NCBI GenBank assembly: GCA_032718475.1
Contig: JAUCBJ010008352.1
Span: forward strand, 23,670-87,669
Direction of reading: 5' to 3'
DNA from: Nemertoderma westbladi
Taxonomy: Eukaryota; Xenacoelomorpha; Nemertodermatida; Nemertodermatidae
Length of the DNA: 64,000 bases
Positions 42,923 to 52,957 of this stretch are shown piece by piece (within the stretch, counting starts at the first letter, position 1; each line of letters starts with the position of its first letter). Position numbers and translations under genes: made by a program. The notes under the pieces were generated by a model, which made no database searches, was not told where the DNA came from, and was given only the letters and a program-made list of their open reading frames with translations.

Positions 42923-45914
42923 TGCCTTCTGCTGGGATTCTCGTTCTCTTAATCGCCATGTCCTGCCCTTTGGCTGTTGTGGGATTATCCATGGTCGATT
43001 CTGGTTTCCTGTCCTCTATCGCCTTGATAAATTCTTCCGAACTGGATTGGAATTTGGTCAGGTTAAAGCCGGATCCCTTTAGGATGTCGCGAACCTCGCG
43101 CCCTGTATCCAGTATCTCCTTAACCGTATTTCCAGACTCCATTCCGTCGTCTACGTAGAAGCCGCGTCGAATCATATCGACGGCCCTACTGCTGTATCTA
43201 TCTTCCTTCCCCTTTACTGTGTCTCTCACTGCCATAGTCGTCGTAAATGAAGACGACTTGGCCCCCATGTTCTGTACAACCATCTTATATGCCGGTATTA
43301 TCGACGGTTCTTCCTCGCCGTTATACCATAAGAAGCGTTGACTGTCGCTATCTTCTTCCGTTACACGGACTTGGTTGAACATGCCTTCTATGTCACACGT
43401 GAAGGCGTGTTTCCCATTTCGAAATCTAAGTAACACCTCTATGCCCGAATTGTAAATGTTTGGGCCTTCTAACAGGTAATCGTTTAAGCATTTTCCGTCG
43501 GTCTTTGCCGATGCGTCGACTACCATCCGTAGTTTACCTTTCTTTGGGTCTATGGCCACGTGTAGTGGCAGGTAATATGTTCTATCCGTGTTCGGCTCGT
43601 CGACCGGTAACTCCACGGCCCATCCTTTCTCGACGTACTTCTTAATTGTTCTGTGGATGTACTCATTCTTCTCGGGGCTCCGTTTTAGTGTTTGTTTCAG
43701 CTTGCGGAGTCTCGTGAGTACCATCCCCCTATTGTCGGGCAACGGTATCTTCGGTAGTTTCCATACCATTCCTATAGTATACCGCCCCTCATTGCATGTC
43801 ATCGATTCCTCCACGCTTTGTAAAGCCTGCTTGTCTTCTACTGAGGTCCCGACTCCGGTTTCTTTCAGTCCCTCGAAATCCTGTCTGAGCAGTCTTTTAA
43901 GCTGCTCCTCTGCTCCCTCATCACCCATTTCCTGCATTGTTCCCGCGAACATGCATCCTGATGTCTCCGACATCCTAAATGGTATCTTACTCTTGATTGG
44001 ACCACTCAGCGTCCACCCGAATGGTGTTAATATAGCCACCGGGTCACTCTGCTTGTCTTCGCCGAAGACCGTTTGCATTCTTTCGTGGGCCGTTGGGCAG
44101 TCCATACCTACTATGATGGATACCTTCCTAACGTCCACGTCTGGGATTGAGAAGTCAATGTCGTCCAGGAATTTATATTGCTCGACCTCGATGTTGGTTG
44201 GTCGCCTGGCATTGATGTTAATTGACTCTATCACTTGGATGGGGTCGATGGTTGCCCCATAGTCGCATCCTGGTGCCACTGCTGCAATTGCGCACCGTCC
44301 TGTCCTCATTTCCAGGATCTCATCTTTGCTAGAGATGGTTGTTACCGCCATTCTGCTTGGCCTCGTTCTCAATCCTATCTCTTCGGCCACCCATTCCTCA
44401 ACTAGTGTGAAGGCAGCTCCACTATCAACCAGCATTAGTGTTGTTACTGATCGATTGCCTTCCCCAATCACTCGCACGGGTACTACACCAAGTAACACCG
44501 TTCCTCTCTTCTTCGCCCCTACTGTGCTCGTCGCCATCGTTTGGCCTCTCCTCTGACCAAATTTTATCGGCTTCTCCTTGCACTCCCTTGCTTTATGTCC
44601 ACTCATTACACATCGCGAGCAGATTTTATTACTCGACGCATAATCTATCTGATCTTGCCTAGGTAGCGCCTGCCAGTACCTGCAGTTCATGGTTTGATGA
44701 AGCGCATTTGCGTGTAGCTGGCATTTGCTCTTTGGGTCGTAGCCCTCTTTATACAGCGCATTGCGTATCGCAGTTGCGTTCGTACCAAAGTCCCTACTAT
44801 TCTTATTGTTTGGATTCAGCCTACTGGACGTACTGGGGTTATGTTTATTCGTGCTGTCATTGTTCCCCTGCCCGTTCCATGGTGTTGTCTCATCTTCGGC
44901 TAGCTGTGGACTTGCAGTCCCCTGCGTCGCTGCATATGGCAATGATTGCCTGAGTCTCGGTAATGCGTTTGATGTGTTGTGCTCTGGTTTCGGTCTATGG
45001 TAGTCTGTCTTCGGTCCCTTTCCCAGGCTATCTTCGCTGTAGACTGGGTCAGTTATTAGCTCAGCCTCGTAGTTTAAGAAGTTTGACATTTCTTCTAAAC
45101 CCGGTTCCGCACCCTTCTTGTCTCGAGTGGAGAAAGCAATTTTCCTCCACTTGTTGCGCATCCAACTCGGTAGTGCCTGCGCTATCGTGGTGATGTTATT
45201 GGACGCATTGAGCTCGTATGGCGCGTCTAGCGTCTTCAGCACGATCAGCGCCTTTTCGACTTTGTTAGCGAACGTCTTAATGCTAACGGGATTATCCTGT
45301 AGGCCACCCGATGTTATGCCCCTCAGCGTCTGTCTGATGATCTTGGCCGGGTGCCCGTATTCCCTATCCAGTGCCCGCCATGCTGTCGTGAAGCCGCCCT
45401 CTATTCCTTGATATTGCCTCACGATATCGTATGCTGGGCCTCCCGTATATACTTGTAGATACTTTAGGCACTCCGCCTGCGTCAAGTTTTTTGTTAGTAT
45501 TTCGTTACTATACATGCGCCGAAACTGTAGATATTCTTCCGGCCTACTCCCATCGAATTTGAATGGTTCCACGGGTGGTAGCTCGATCCTCGTTTTCAAC
45601 GCATCGATCAATGTGGCCATCCCCATCGCCTGCGCTTCCAATGGATTCGACGGGTGCTGTATAGTTTCTCCTGTCTGGTGCGGTTCGTCCGTCCTATTTC
45701 TTGATCTTCTCTGACTTGGGTATGTCATCGGGGGTAGCGGCCCCCTCCATATTTCTGTGTCACACGACCTGTTTTCATCTAAGGGTCTCGTTGTTCTTGC
45801 TCCTATCGGGGTATATTGTTGATATTGTGATGGGGGAATGTCACCCTGTCCCCCCCCCCCCCCGCCGGTATGTTTGGTAATGGGGTTGATGTTAATATGT
45901 TGGGGCCCATACAC
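42903..45914 (-). CDS. gag-pol: BEL/Pao gag core, zinc knuckle, protease and reverse transcriptase
   Basis: A 1003-aa frame. Residues about 100-290 are a DUF1759-like gag core (PPVEPFKFDGSRPEEYLQF). A CX2CX4HX4C knuckle (CSRCVMSGHKAREC) lies near residue 430. The aspartic protease (TLMLVDSGAAFTLVEEW) is near 495, followed by FLDDIDFSIP and IIVGMDCPTAH. The reverse transcriptase follows (KLRMVVDASAKTDGKCLND, FTCDIEGMFNQV) with catalytic FYVDD near 918. It ends at TAG 42903, just short of the expected junction with RNase H, which continues in another frame. The N-terminus is joined to the previous gag ORF at a 14-nt poly-G tract (45850-45863), beyond which the frame continues in 45803-46789. 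Confidence 0.92.
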   Translation of the reverse strand: MYGPQHININPITKHTGGGGGGQGDIPPSQYQQYTPIGARTTRPLDENRSCDTEIWRGPLPPMTYPSQRRSRNRTDEPHQTGETIQHPSNPLEAQAMGMATLIDALKTRIELPPVEPFKFDGSRPEEYLQFRRMYSNEILTKNLTQAECLKYLQVYTGGPAYDIVRQYQGIEGGFTTAWRALDREYGHPAKIIRQTLRGITSGGLQDNPVSIKTFANKVEKALIVLKTLDAPYELNASNNITTIAQALPSWMRNKWRKIAFSTRDKKGAEPGLEEMSNFLNYEAELITDPVYSEDSLGKGPKTDYHRPKPEHNTSNALPRLRQSLPYAATQGTASPQLAEDETTPWNGQGNNDSTNKHNPSTSSRLNPNNKNSRDFGTNATAIRNALYKEGYDPKSKCQLHANALHQTMNCRYWQALPRQDQIDYASSNKICSRCVMSGHKARECKEKPIKFGQRRGQTMATSTVGAKKRGTVLLGVVPVRVIGEGNRSVTTLMLVDSGAAFTLVEEWVAEEIGLRTRPSRMAVTTISSKDEILEMRTGRCAIAAVAPGCDYGATIDPIQVIESININARRPTNIEVEQYKFLDDIDFSIPDVDVRKVSIIVGMDCPTAHERMQTVFGEDKQSDPVAILTPFGWTLSGPIKSKIPFRMSETSGCMFAGTMQEMGDEGAEEQLKRLLRQDFEGLKETGVGTSVEDKQALQSVEESMTCNEGRYTIGMVWKLPKIPLPDNRGMVLTRLRKLKQTLKRSPEKNEYIHRTIKKYVEKGWAVELPVDEPNTDRTYYLPLHVAIDPKKGKLRMVVDASAKTDGKCLNDYLLEGPNIYNSGIEVLLRFRNGKHAFTCDIEGMFNQVRVTEEDSDSQRFLWYNGEEEPSIIPAYKMVVQNMGAKSSSFTTTMAVRDTVKGKEDRYSSRAVDMIRRGFYVDDGMESGNTVKEILDTGREVRDILKGSGFNLTKFQSSSEEFIKAIEDRKPESTMDNPTTAKGQDMAIKRTRIPAEGIGNRVG

Positions 45915-46789
45915 CTATCCGCAATAATTCCCCCCTCCCCTGGGTATATGTTATGTCCCTGCATGCTGTAGTCATACTGCTGTACTGGTACCGGTATAGG
46001 CCTATCAGCTTCTGGCCTACTCGCCGGTATGTATTCCGCGACTTCCGGGTTTAATCCCGTTGTCCGCGCCATCCTATCCCCTACATTGCCTCTCTCAGTA
46101 TGGCCTATGGTATGTGCAGTAAGGCCTACAGTATGTCCTACAGTCTGCATGTGTTGTTCGGGATCGAAGTTTATTCTTCTCGAATAATCCTCCCCGCGGC
46201 TACCGTATTCTCGATCGGTAGGTATATTCCGTCGGAAAGTTTCTCTTCGACCCCCCTCTCTACTGTTCTCATCTTCGTACCGGTACATCGCGTACCCCTC
46301 TCTCGGCGCGTAGTGCGCCTCGCCGGGTCGCATCTCTCCGGGGCGACGGCAATCTCCCGGAGTCCGACCCCACTGACTCTCCGTTCTCATCTCGACCACC
46401 GACGGCTCGCTATCCGTCCTCGCTCTTCTGTCGTTCGCGGCGATACCTCTACCACTATCTTCTCTTCTTCTCCTTTCAGTGGAGTATTCCCGCTCGTGAG
46501 ACCTCTCGTCGACCTCCCGGTTAAACCCCACTGTTCTTCTTCCCTCTTCTGATCGGGCTCGACGCTTCGTCCGCCCTCTCACGACGTCAACCTGTCTCTC
46601 TCTGCTCGGTCGCACGCCGCTGGGGATACTCGCAATCCCCCTATTACTTTCCGTCGCCGGTTGTTGCGGTTTACCTATTTTGGCCCTCGCATTATCCGCT
46701 GACGGCTGTGGGGCACTTTCTGCCCCCCCTTTTTCGCCGCTAACTCGCTGTTGTGGGGCTCTCGTAGCCCCCCCCCCCCCACTCGCCAC
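45803..46789 (-). CDS. gag: Gag segment between two poly-G tracts, basic Arg/Ser-rich
   Basis: Part of the long N-terminal gag of the BEL element. It is highly charged (for example GRTKRRARSEEGRRTVGF and EYSTERRRREDSGRG) with little predicted fold. Its 5' end lies in the poly-G tract at 46768-46780. Its 3' end runs through the poly-G tract at 45850-45863 and stops shortly after; the 42903-45914 frame picks up there. Only in combination do the segments make a continuous gag. Confidence 0.7.
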   Translation of the reverse strand: MASGGGGATRAPQQRVSGEKGGAESAPQPSADNARAKIGKPQQPATESNRGIASIPSGVRPSRERQVDVVRGRTKRRARSEEGRRTVGFNREVDERSHEREYSTERRRREDSGRGIAANDRRARTDSEPSVVEMRTESQWGRTPGDCRRPGEMRPGEAHYAPREGYAMYRYEDENSREGGRRETFRRNIPTDREYGSRGEDYSRRINFDPEQHMQTVGHTVGLTAHTIGHTERGNVGDRMARTTGLNPEVAEYIPASRPEADRPIPVPVQQYDYSMQGHNIYPGEGGIIADRCMGPNILTSTPLPNIPAGGGGDRVTFPHHNINNIPR

Positions 46790-47510
46790 ATCTAACTTCG
46801 CTATCTCTCATCCCGCTACTATATCCCTCTCTAGTCGACACATCAACCCTACCGCGGTCGGGTCTATTCACCCCCGCCTCTCTCTCTGCTATTGCGTGGC
46901 CTACCAGGCCCTCTGCTCCCTGCCTACCGACTATGCGGCCTACCAGGCCCTCGCTGGGTCCATCCAACCCAGCCACTCCCTGCCTAACAACTACGTGGCC
47001 TACCAGGCCCTCGCCGGGTCCACCTAACCCAGCCACTCCCTGCCTACCAACTACGTGGCCTACCAGGCCCTCGCTGGGTCCATCCAACCCAGCCACTCCC
47101 TGCCTACCAACTACGTGGCCTACCAGGCCCTCGCCGGGTCTACCTAACCCAGCCACTCCCTGCCTACCAACTACGTGGCCTACCTGGGCCCCATCTGTCT
47201 GGCCATACACGCCCGACGTGTTTACATTAATAGCACCCGTATTGGGAACGGAATTAACTTGTCCGTTCGAAATAAAATCATTTGAATTATCTTGTAAATT
47301 CGGGCTTGGCTCATTAATTAAATTATTTGAATTATTATTGTTTTGATTATTTGGATTATTTTGCGTAGCTACATTAATATTAGGATTATTTTCTACATTA
47401 ATATTAAGATTGTTCTGATTTAAATTTAAATTACTACCACTAGGCAAAGTATTTCCTGCAATAAAAGTTTGATTAGAATTATCCCATACGGTACTATTAA
47501 TATTAACCAC
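46740..47510 (-). CDS. gag: Gag segment: Asn-rich stretch and 20-residue tandem repeats
   Basis: The N-terminal half is Asn-rich (NLNQNNLNINVENNPN). The second half has about five 20-residue repeats of the type GLVGHVVGRQGVAGLGGPGE, encoded by a 60-bp array at about 46900-47190. The frame can be followed upstream of 47510 to the poly-G tract at 47536-47554, where the preceding ORF reads Gly-rich and then stops. At the other end it stops just past the poly-G tract at 46768-46780. No known domain. Confidence 0.65.
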   Translation of the reverse strand: MVNINSTVWDNSNQTFIAGNTLPSGSNLNLNQNNLNINVENNPNINVATQNNPNNQNNNNSNNLINEPSPNLQDNSNDFISNGQVNSVPNTGAINVNTSGVYGQTDGAQVGHVVGRQGVAGLGRPGEGLVGHVVGRQGVAGLDGPSEGLVGHVVGRQGVAGLGGPGEGLVGHVVVRQGVAGLDGPSEGLVGRIVGRQGAEGLVGHAIAEREAGVNRPDRGRVDVSTREGYSSGMRDSEVRCGEWGGGGYESPTTAS

Positions 47511-47512
47511 GT

Positions 47513-48898
47513 CTACTGTACCATTATCATTATTACCCCCCCCCCCCCCCCCCCGCCCGTACGGTCACACCAGTTTTGGGTCTGTCGTGCGGTCCCTGTA
47601 AGTGGGGTATTAATAAATGTATCCACGGCCCCTGGCTCCTCTAAAATACTCGAGCCTGTCTCGCTCTCAGACGCCCCCGCCCGCACCAGTCGCAGCTCGT
47701 GCGCGCGTCTAACCCTATGTTCCCCAAGCTCACTTTGGCGTCTCTTTAATTCCTCCTGGTCTCGCTCGGCTTCTGTCCTTCTCCTCTCACACTCCCGCGT
47801 GTCCCGCTCAGCCAACTCTACTACTTTCCTAGCACTCTCCCTTCGCCTCGCTTCACGCTCCTTACGTTCTGCCTCACGCTCTTTGCGTGCCCTTTCTTCT
47901 CTCGCCTCATGTTCCTTGCGTTCCGCCTCGCGCTCTTTGCGTTCCCTTTCCTCTCTCGCCTCACGTTCCTTGCGTTCCGCCTCGCGCTCTTTACGCTCCC
48001 TTTCCTCTCTCGCCTCACGTTCCCTACACTCCTTTTCCTCTGTTTCCTCACACTCCCTAAGGCCTCTCAAAGCCCTTTCGGCCCTCTCTCCGGTTTCTCT
48101 AATCAATGCCGCTTCCCTCTCTAGTCGGATTCTCCCCTCCTCTAGCCGTTTATTCATTTCCCTCTGACCTTGCTCTATCAGCTCGAGACGGTACGCGGCA
48201 CCTGCCTCTCTCACCACTCTTTCTTTCGCGGAGGATGTAGCAGACTTATCGGTTACGACGGACCCCCTCCGCCTTCCCGACCTACTAACTTTCCCCCGCT
48301 TCCCGGAACTTTCTCCGACCGACGAGGCCGAATCCTCGGGGTTAACCTCGGATTCGCCCCCCTCGGTTCCCCTCCAACCCACTAATTTTACTCCCCGGGC
48401 ATCGACCAAGTATGGCCCTATGTACACTGGCGCTACGCTAGGTTCCATACTCCCACACTCCCATAGTTCAAACAGTTCGCCGGCAACCCCTTTTGCTCTC
48501 CCCTCGGCTAGTTCTCTCTGCCCAAAACGTATTAGGTAATTAAAGTGTCTATCCGACTCACCTAGTCGCTTTCTCAGTCTCACCTCGTCTACCTTCGCCC
48601 CTTCCTTCTTGGTGTCCTTTATCAGCTTCCGGGTCGCGTTGTAGGCCCGTCGAAGTCGCTCTGAAACCCCGACGTCCTCGTCGCCGACCTCTCCTCCGTC
48701 CCTCCGGGTTCGACGTCGTACCGGCGGCTCCACCGTCGCCGTTCCGGTGGGCCGTCGTCGCCCTCGGCCTGTAGCTGGCCGGCGACATCGGTACCGATGT
48801 CTCCTCCGTCTCTTCGCGTCCGGCGTCGCACCGTCGGCCCCACCGTCGCCGTTTCGGTGGGCCGCTCGTCGCCCTCGGCCGTAGCTGGCCGGCGACAT
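47513..48898 (-). CDS. gag: Gag segment: Arg-rich repeats and long Glu/Arg coiled coil
   Basis: 461 codons. The first 75 residues include a copy of a 110-bp duplicated unit (CRRPAT ... VRRRTRRDGGE). Residues about 85-110 (SERLRRAYNATRKLIKDTKK) precede a conserved-looking segment up to about 180. Residues about 250-420 are an uninterrupted charged coiled coil with ERKEREAEREEREAR-type heptads. The end reads CDRTGGGGGGG and then stops just after the 19-nt poly-G tract (47536-47554). The coiled-coil layout parallels the gags at 1-2955 and 21.4-24.4 kb. Confidence 0.7.
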   Translation of the reverse strand: MSPASYGRGRRAAHRNGDGGADGATPDAKRRRRHRYRCRRPATGRGRRRPTGTATVEPPVRRRTRRDGGEVGDEDVGVSERLRRAYNATRKLIKDTKKEGAKVDEVRLRKRLGESDRHFNYLIRFGQRELAEGRAKGVAGELFELWECGSMEPSVAPVYIGPYLVDARGVKLVGWRGTEGGESEVNPEDSASSVGESSGKRGKVSRSGRRRGSVVTDKSATSSAKERVVREAGAAYRLELIEQGQREMNKRLEEGRIRLEREAALIRETGERAERALRGLRECEETEEKECREREAREERERKEREAERKEREAREERERKEREAERKEHEAREERARKEREAERKEREARRRESARKVVELAERDTRECERRRTEAERDQEELKRRQSELGEHRVRRAHELRLVRAGASESETGSSILEEPGAVDTFINTPLTGTARQTQNWCDRTGGGGGGGVIMIMVQ

Positions 48899-49125
48899 CG
48901 GTGCGCCGATCTCCGTCCCGTGTGACTCATCTCCGTCTCCCTCCGTCTCGCTCTCCCTTCCTCTTGGCTCGACCTCTTGTTCCAGGCTCCCCTCGCCTTG
49001 AACTTCCGGTTCCCCGTTACCGATGGGTCCGGCGTCGTGGGCCTGTATCGCCTGGTTGCGGCCTCGCGGATCGTTAGCTCTTCGTCCGGGGTCCGCGTCG
49101 GTGTCGTGTCACCTGACCGACTCAT
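48622..49125 (-). CDS. gag: Probable gag N-terminus (ATG 68 bp after the 5' LTR)
   Basis: ATG 49125 is the first start downstream of the right (5') LTR, which ends at 49194 on this strand. The 167-aa product is Arg/Thr-rich and disordered. It contains one copy of the 110-bp repeat (CRRPATAEGDERPTETATV ... VRRRTRRDGGD). The next copy of the same motif is read in the neighbouring frame by the 47513-48898 ORF. So the frame change here results from a tandem duplication whose length is not a multiple of three. No primer-binding site with an obvious tRNA match was recognised at 49150-49193. Confidence 0.6.
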   Translation of the reverse strand: MSRSGDTTPTRTPDEELTIREAATRRYRPTTPDPSVTGNRKFKARGAWNKRSSQEEGRARRRETEMSHTGRRSAHRCRRPATAEGDERPTETATVGPTVRRRTRRDGGDIGTDVAGQLQAEGDDGPPERRRWSRRYDVEPGGTEERSATRTSGFQSDFDGPTTRPGS

Positions 49126-49193
49126 CTCTCTTCTGCAGATTTCGGTGGCTAGTGGCTATTGAGTTTGTCTAGGGCGGCAGCTGATTTAGTTAC

Positions 49194-50831
49194 TGTGACG
49201 GGATCCAGGAGGGATCCCGGTTTATCCGGTGTTTAGCTTACGCGTCCCCGCCGTGTGTAAAGAGTAAATGGAAACGGTGAATGAGTTCTGATGTTCGCTG
49301 TATATAATTGGTATAAGATATAGATATGATCTGATGATAGTATAATATATGGAAGGCGGGATACGGTAACTAAAGTCCCGTGCTCCCCTATCTAAACTAA
49401 CTAACCTATACTAGCACTACTGCACTGAGATAACTGAATTACTGATTATTAGGTCACTGATTATATTACACGGTTGGCCTAATTACTACCTAATCGATGC
49501 CTTGCCCCCCTCTGATTGGTTGATACCCTTGTTGGCGCCCCGTGGAGTGTTCCCGTTCACTCCACCTGTCCTCTCTGGGTTAGGGGTTTGGCCCCTGACC
49601 ATCTATTGTATGCTTCCTTCCCATTCTTATTGGGATGGCACGAGTTGGTTAATTGCCCAATCTCGTGGCTCCCAATATTGCTTATCGGCTTATAACTTTA
49701 TGGGGTGTTAGCGGGATTGAATAAGCTAACACTCCCCCCCATGCTATCTTCCCGGTAAGAAGATAGCATCAACCAAAAAGTGCGCTACAATCCCGCTGGA
49801 TCCCGATCTAGTATCGGGTGTGGGGTGGAATTCTTTTCTCTCGGAACCGGCTTTCCAGGCCGCTCCCTATGGGTATGATAACGCTACCCTATGTGCCTGG
49901 CGTCTCATGTCGGGCCGATCGCGCTCACTTCTCACGCGACTTTTGTTTCCCCAACACTTTCGCCCTGTCTCCTCTTCACTCTCATCCTAACTCTCTCATA
50001 CCCTCGGATCTCCTCGTCCCTCACTCAGCCTCTTATTCCCCCCCCCCCCCACTCTAGGATTGCGTTCGCACTCTTACTCCGTTCCTCAACCCCACTTTGA
50101 CTACCTCATCCCTTCTGACAAATCTCCCCCCCCTCTCGTGCCGTCGCACTCAAGAAGTGTGAAATTGTCTGGTGTCTCATCCATAGTGCCATAGTCAGTT
50201 TACCCCCCAGTCCCAGTAGCTAATTGAGAAAGGTTGTATGACTATAGTACTTACTTCGAGCGTATGTGTTCTAGATTACTAATCACTACGTACGTACATA
50301 CAAACTGTAGTTATATGATTATTTACATTAATTAAATTTGTACATAGTTCGCACGTCTCGCGTGGCGCCTTCCAGGCGCACTGCATCAGAGCCTCAGTCC
50401 ATCCCTCCATGGCGTCCGTGGTGTCCCCGAAAGTTGCACTTCGGCCATCGGTTCTGCAACCGTGGACACGCTCCCATCCTGTGGCTCGTCTCGTGGCAGT
50501 AGAGACAGCTGGTCCCTTTCTGGAACCGGTACAAACAGCTCCTTTCCTGGTGGGTCTGTCTCCCACAGTAGTCGCAACCGAGTACCAATGTCTCCCGCCC
50601 CACATCGTCTTTCATCCCAAGCGATCTCCGCGGTTTGCGGAGTCGCTGATAGGCGAACTTCTGGACGCTAGCGTCCCTGTCTACGTCGATCTCCTCGCCC
50701 CTCCCGGGCATCGTCTCTCCGAATACTACCCGTCGTGTCGTCCCCGGTTGCTTGCCCAACCTGATAGTGCTCCCCGCGAAATCCATCGCCGGCTCCTCGT
50801 GCACCCAGGCCCGCTTGCCGGGTTTGTCCCA
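49194..50831 (-). mobile_element. Right (5') LTR of the BEL/Pao-type element
   Basis: 1638 bp, the partner of 37470-39110, with the same TGTGACGGG start and TTTGTCCCA end on the plus strand. It carries the C-terminal zinc-knuckle piece of the LTR-straddling ORF (50394-50831) without its N-terminus. Outer flanks do not form a target duplication: AGAGC before the left LTR and GAAGA after this one. Confidence 0.85.
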
Positions 50832-51931
50832 GAAGAATCCATTGACTGAAGTGCTTCAAAGCGGTTTTGAACTTCTACTGTATAAGCATCCTTTACAGCA
50901 TTGTCAGTTCTGAGTTTCTCCCAGTCATAGTTGATTTGCTTGCTTGTCCTGGGTTTGCTGGCTCTCGAACTGAGTCTGATCTCTGCAGTCACAATTCTGT
51001 GGTCCGAACCAATTAGGTTGAACGAGCTGTATGCCTCGCAGTTGATCATGCTATTTCTCCACTTTTTGTTTATAAGGATGTAATCCAGTTGTGCTTTGGT
51101 TCCATTAGGGTATTGAAAGGTCCATAGCTTCCCCTTACTCTTTTCGAATGTGTTGTTTGTTGGTACCAATTCACATTCTTCCATTAGGTCTAAAAGTAAG
51201 TACCCATTTCTGTTAGAACTGGTGTTATAGGTGTAACCCTTGATGTCTTCTGGGCCAATTTGCGCATTCAGGTCACCAGCAATGACTTTAACATTGTGTT
51301 TCGGGATGTCCTTAATAAGTCCAGTCAGTTCTTCATAAAACTTGACTGCTTGTTCTGGCTCTGATGCATTGGTTGGACTGTAGCAACATATAACTGTTGT
51401 CTTGGGATTCCCATCAAATGTTGCGATCATAACCCTGGAATTTATAGATTCGATGTTGTTTAGGGTCTTAAGTGCAAATGGGGTTAGCAGAATTCCTACT
51501 CCACCAATTGATGCATTGGCCGAGTTTGTTACTGCTGAGCTTGTTACTAACGTCCATTCATGTCTAATGTCATTGTACTTCATGGCAGTGTCTTCATGAC
51601 AAATCCGATGTTCTTGGATGCAGATGATGTCGATGTTATATTCCATTGCCAGAGCGACCATGTCACCCTGTTTGCTCTGTGCTTTCAGCGTGCGTGCGTT
51701 CATTGTAGCAATCTTTAGTGTCTTTTTACATTTCAACAGGTTGGTTCTTCTTTCTTCTCTGTCTTCTGTTCCAGTAGCCAATTTATCGACCCCAGCCTGG
51801 TGTACCACTGAGGGACGCGGTCCTTGTTGACCCGGGCGACGACCGAGCCGGTATTTCTCCTGGAGGGCTCTCATACTCATATATTTCAGTTGCGGGAGTA
51901 AACCGCCTTCACAGTCTTCACGCGTCTTCAC
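50832..51931 (-). pseudogene. LINE ORF2 endonuclease domain, cut at the LTR edge
   Basis: The minus-strand frame encodes an apurinic-type endonuclease: TMNARTL (Asn), CIQEHRI (Glu), AGDLNAQIG (Asp, Asn) and GSDHRIV (Asp-His). It continues to NRFEALQSMD and then runs directly into LTR sequence at 50831. The reverse transcriptase that should follow is absent on both sides of the LTR element. By wording the domain looks compatible with the LINE family whose RT lies at 59.8-61.1 kb, but there is no overlap to prove it. The region 51932-52380 is probably its 5' end, with a TTGGTTGATTACCTTCCGC doublet near 51955 and 51988. Confidence 0.85.
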
Positions 51932-52380
51932 AGTAGGTCGCCGTTGGTTGATTACCTTCCGCCGACCTTGTCAGCATGTCTAGCCATTGGTTGATTACCT
52001 TCCGCCTATCCATGGCCTACAGCCCTGCTGCCGACTGTAGGGGTCCATTTGTTACACCCTGAACCAAGTGTGCCTCCTGGGTTAGGTTACCTAACACTGG
52101 TAGAGGAGCATCCAGTATAGACAGGGCGGGGCTTGTATCATCTCTAATGCAGATGCATATCAAGCCTTTGCCTTCAATGGTGCCCTAGGCGCTATAGCCC
52201 TCAATGACTTATTTAGTTGACGGGGCTGAACCAACCCACTCTTGATCAACTAAATAATGAATAGGCTATGCTTATCGGGCCTGCCCTACTGGGCTGACAG
52301 CTACAGGTAGTACCACATTACTGCCATAGTGGTAGCAGGATCTGGGTACCTGACCTGACAGTGCTTTAAATATTATAATA

Positions 52381-52957
52381 TAATATTTAAACAATATATA
52401 ATAATAATATTAAATAAATCAATTACACTAACTAACTCAACAATACACAATACGAAACAATATCGAATTACAATTCATCATACAATTTCTATCTATCTCA
52501 ATCCTCTGTCCCTCACTACTCACTTTCTCTTCCACAGCTGATTAACATAGATATACATTTCATAATTGGACTAGAAGGCATTTCATGCAAACAAATCACT
52601 CCATTATTGATAATATTAAATAATCATATGCCCCAGCACTATAAGTTTGTTTCAGGATTTCCTCCCTACCACTCGCAAAAATATGGTTGTTTAAGGGAAT
52701 ATGCCTAGGAATTCTATTAATTTAAATATCCGACAAATTAGAACATATTTTCAGATCTATAAATGCTTTTTGCGCTGCACATTATACATTATTAAATTTA
52801 TATCAGATTGTATTAATTAATAATAATATGTTAATTTATTTATGTTATTTAGTGAATTTATTGAGGGGTTTATGAAGGTGGTTGTATTAAGTAAGGGACC
52901 ATTCCACCCCATCTGAAATTAATAAACTAATTAAGCAGCTATACAATTAAGACTTAC
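52381..52957. other. AT-rich intronic-looking sequence
   Basis: Mostly AT-rich. A plus-strand polypyrimidine-AG site at about 52525-52539 is followed by 62 open codons, but no family was recognised and the minus strand is partly open too. Probably non-coding. Confidence 0.3.

Noticed and set aside
40644-45714. Numerous plus-strand open frames opposite BEL pol
   Set aside because: Antisense shadows of the clearly coding minus strand.
52525-52730. Plus-strand acceptor-like TTCTCTTCCACAG followed by 62 open codons
   Set aside because: The peptide has no family features and the opposite strand is also partly open; likely chance.
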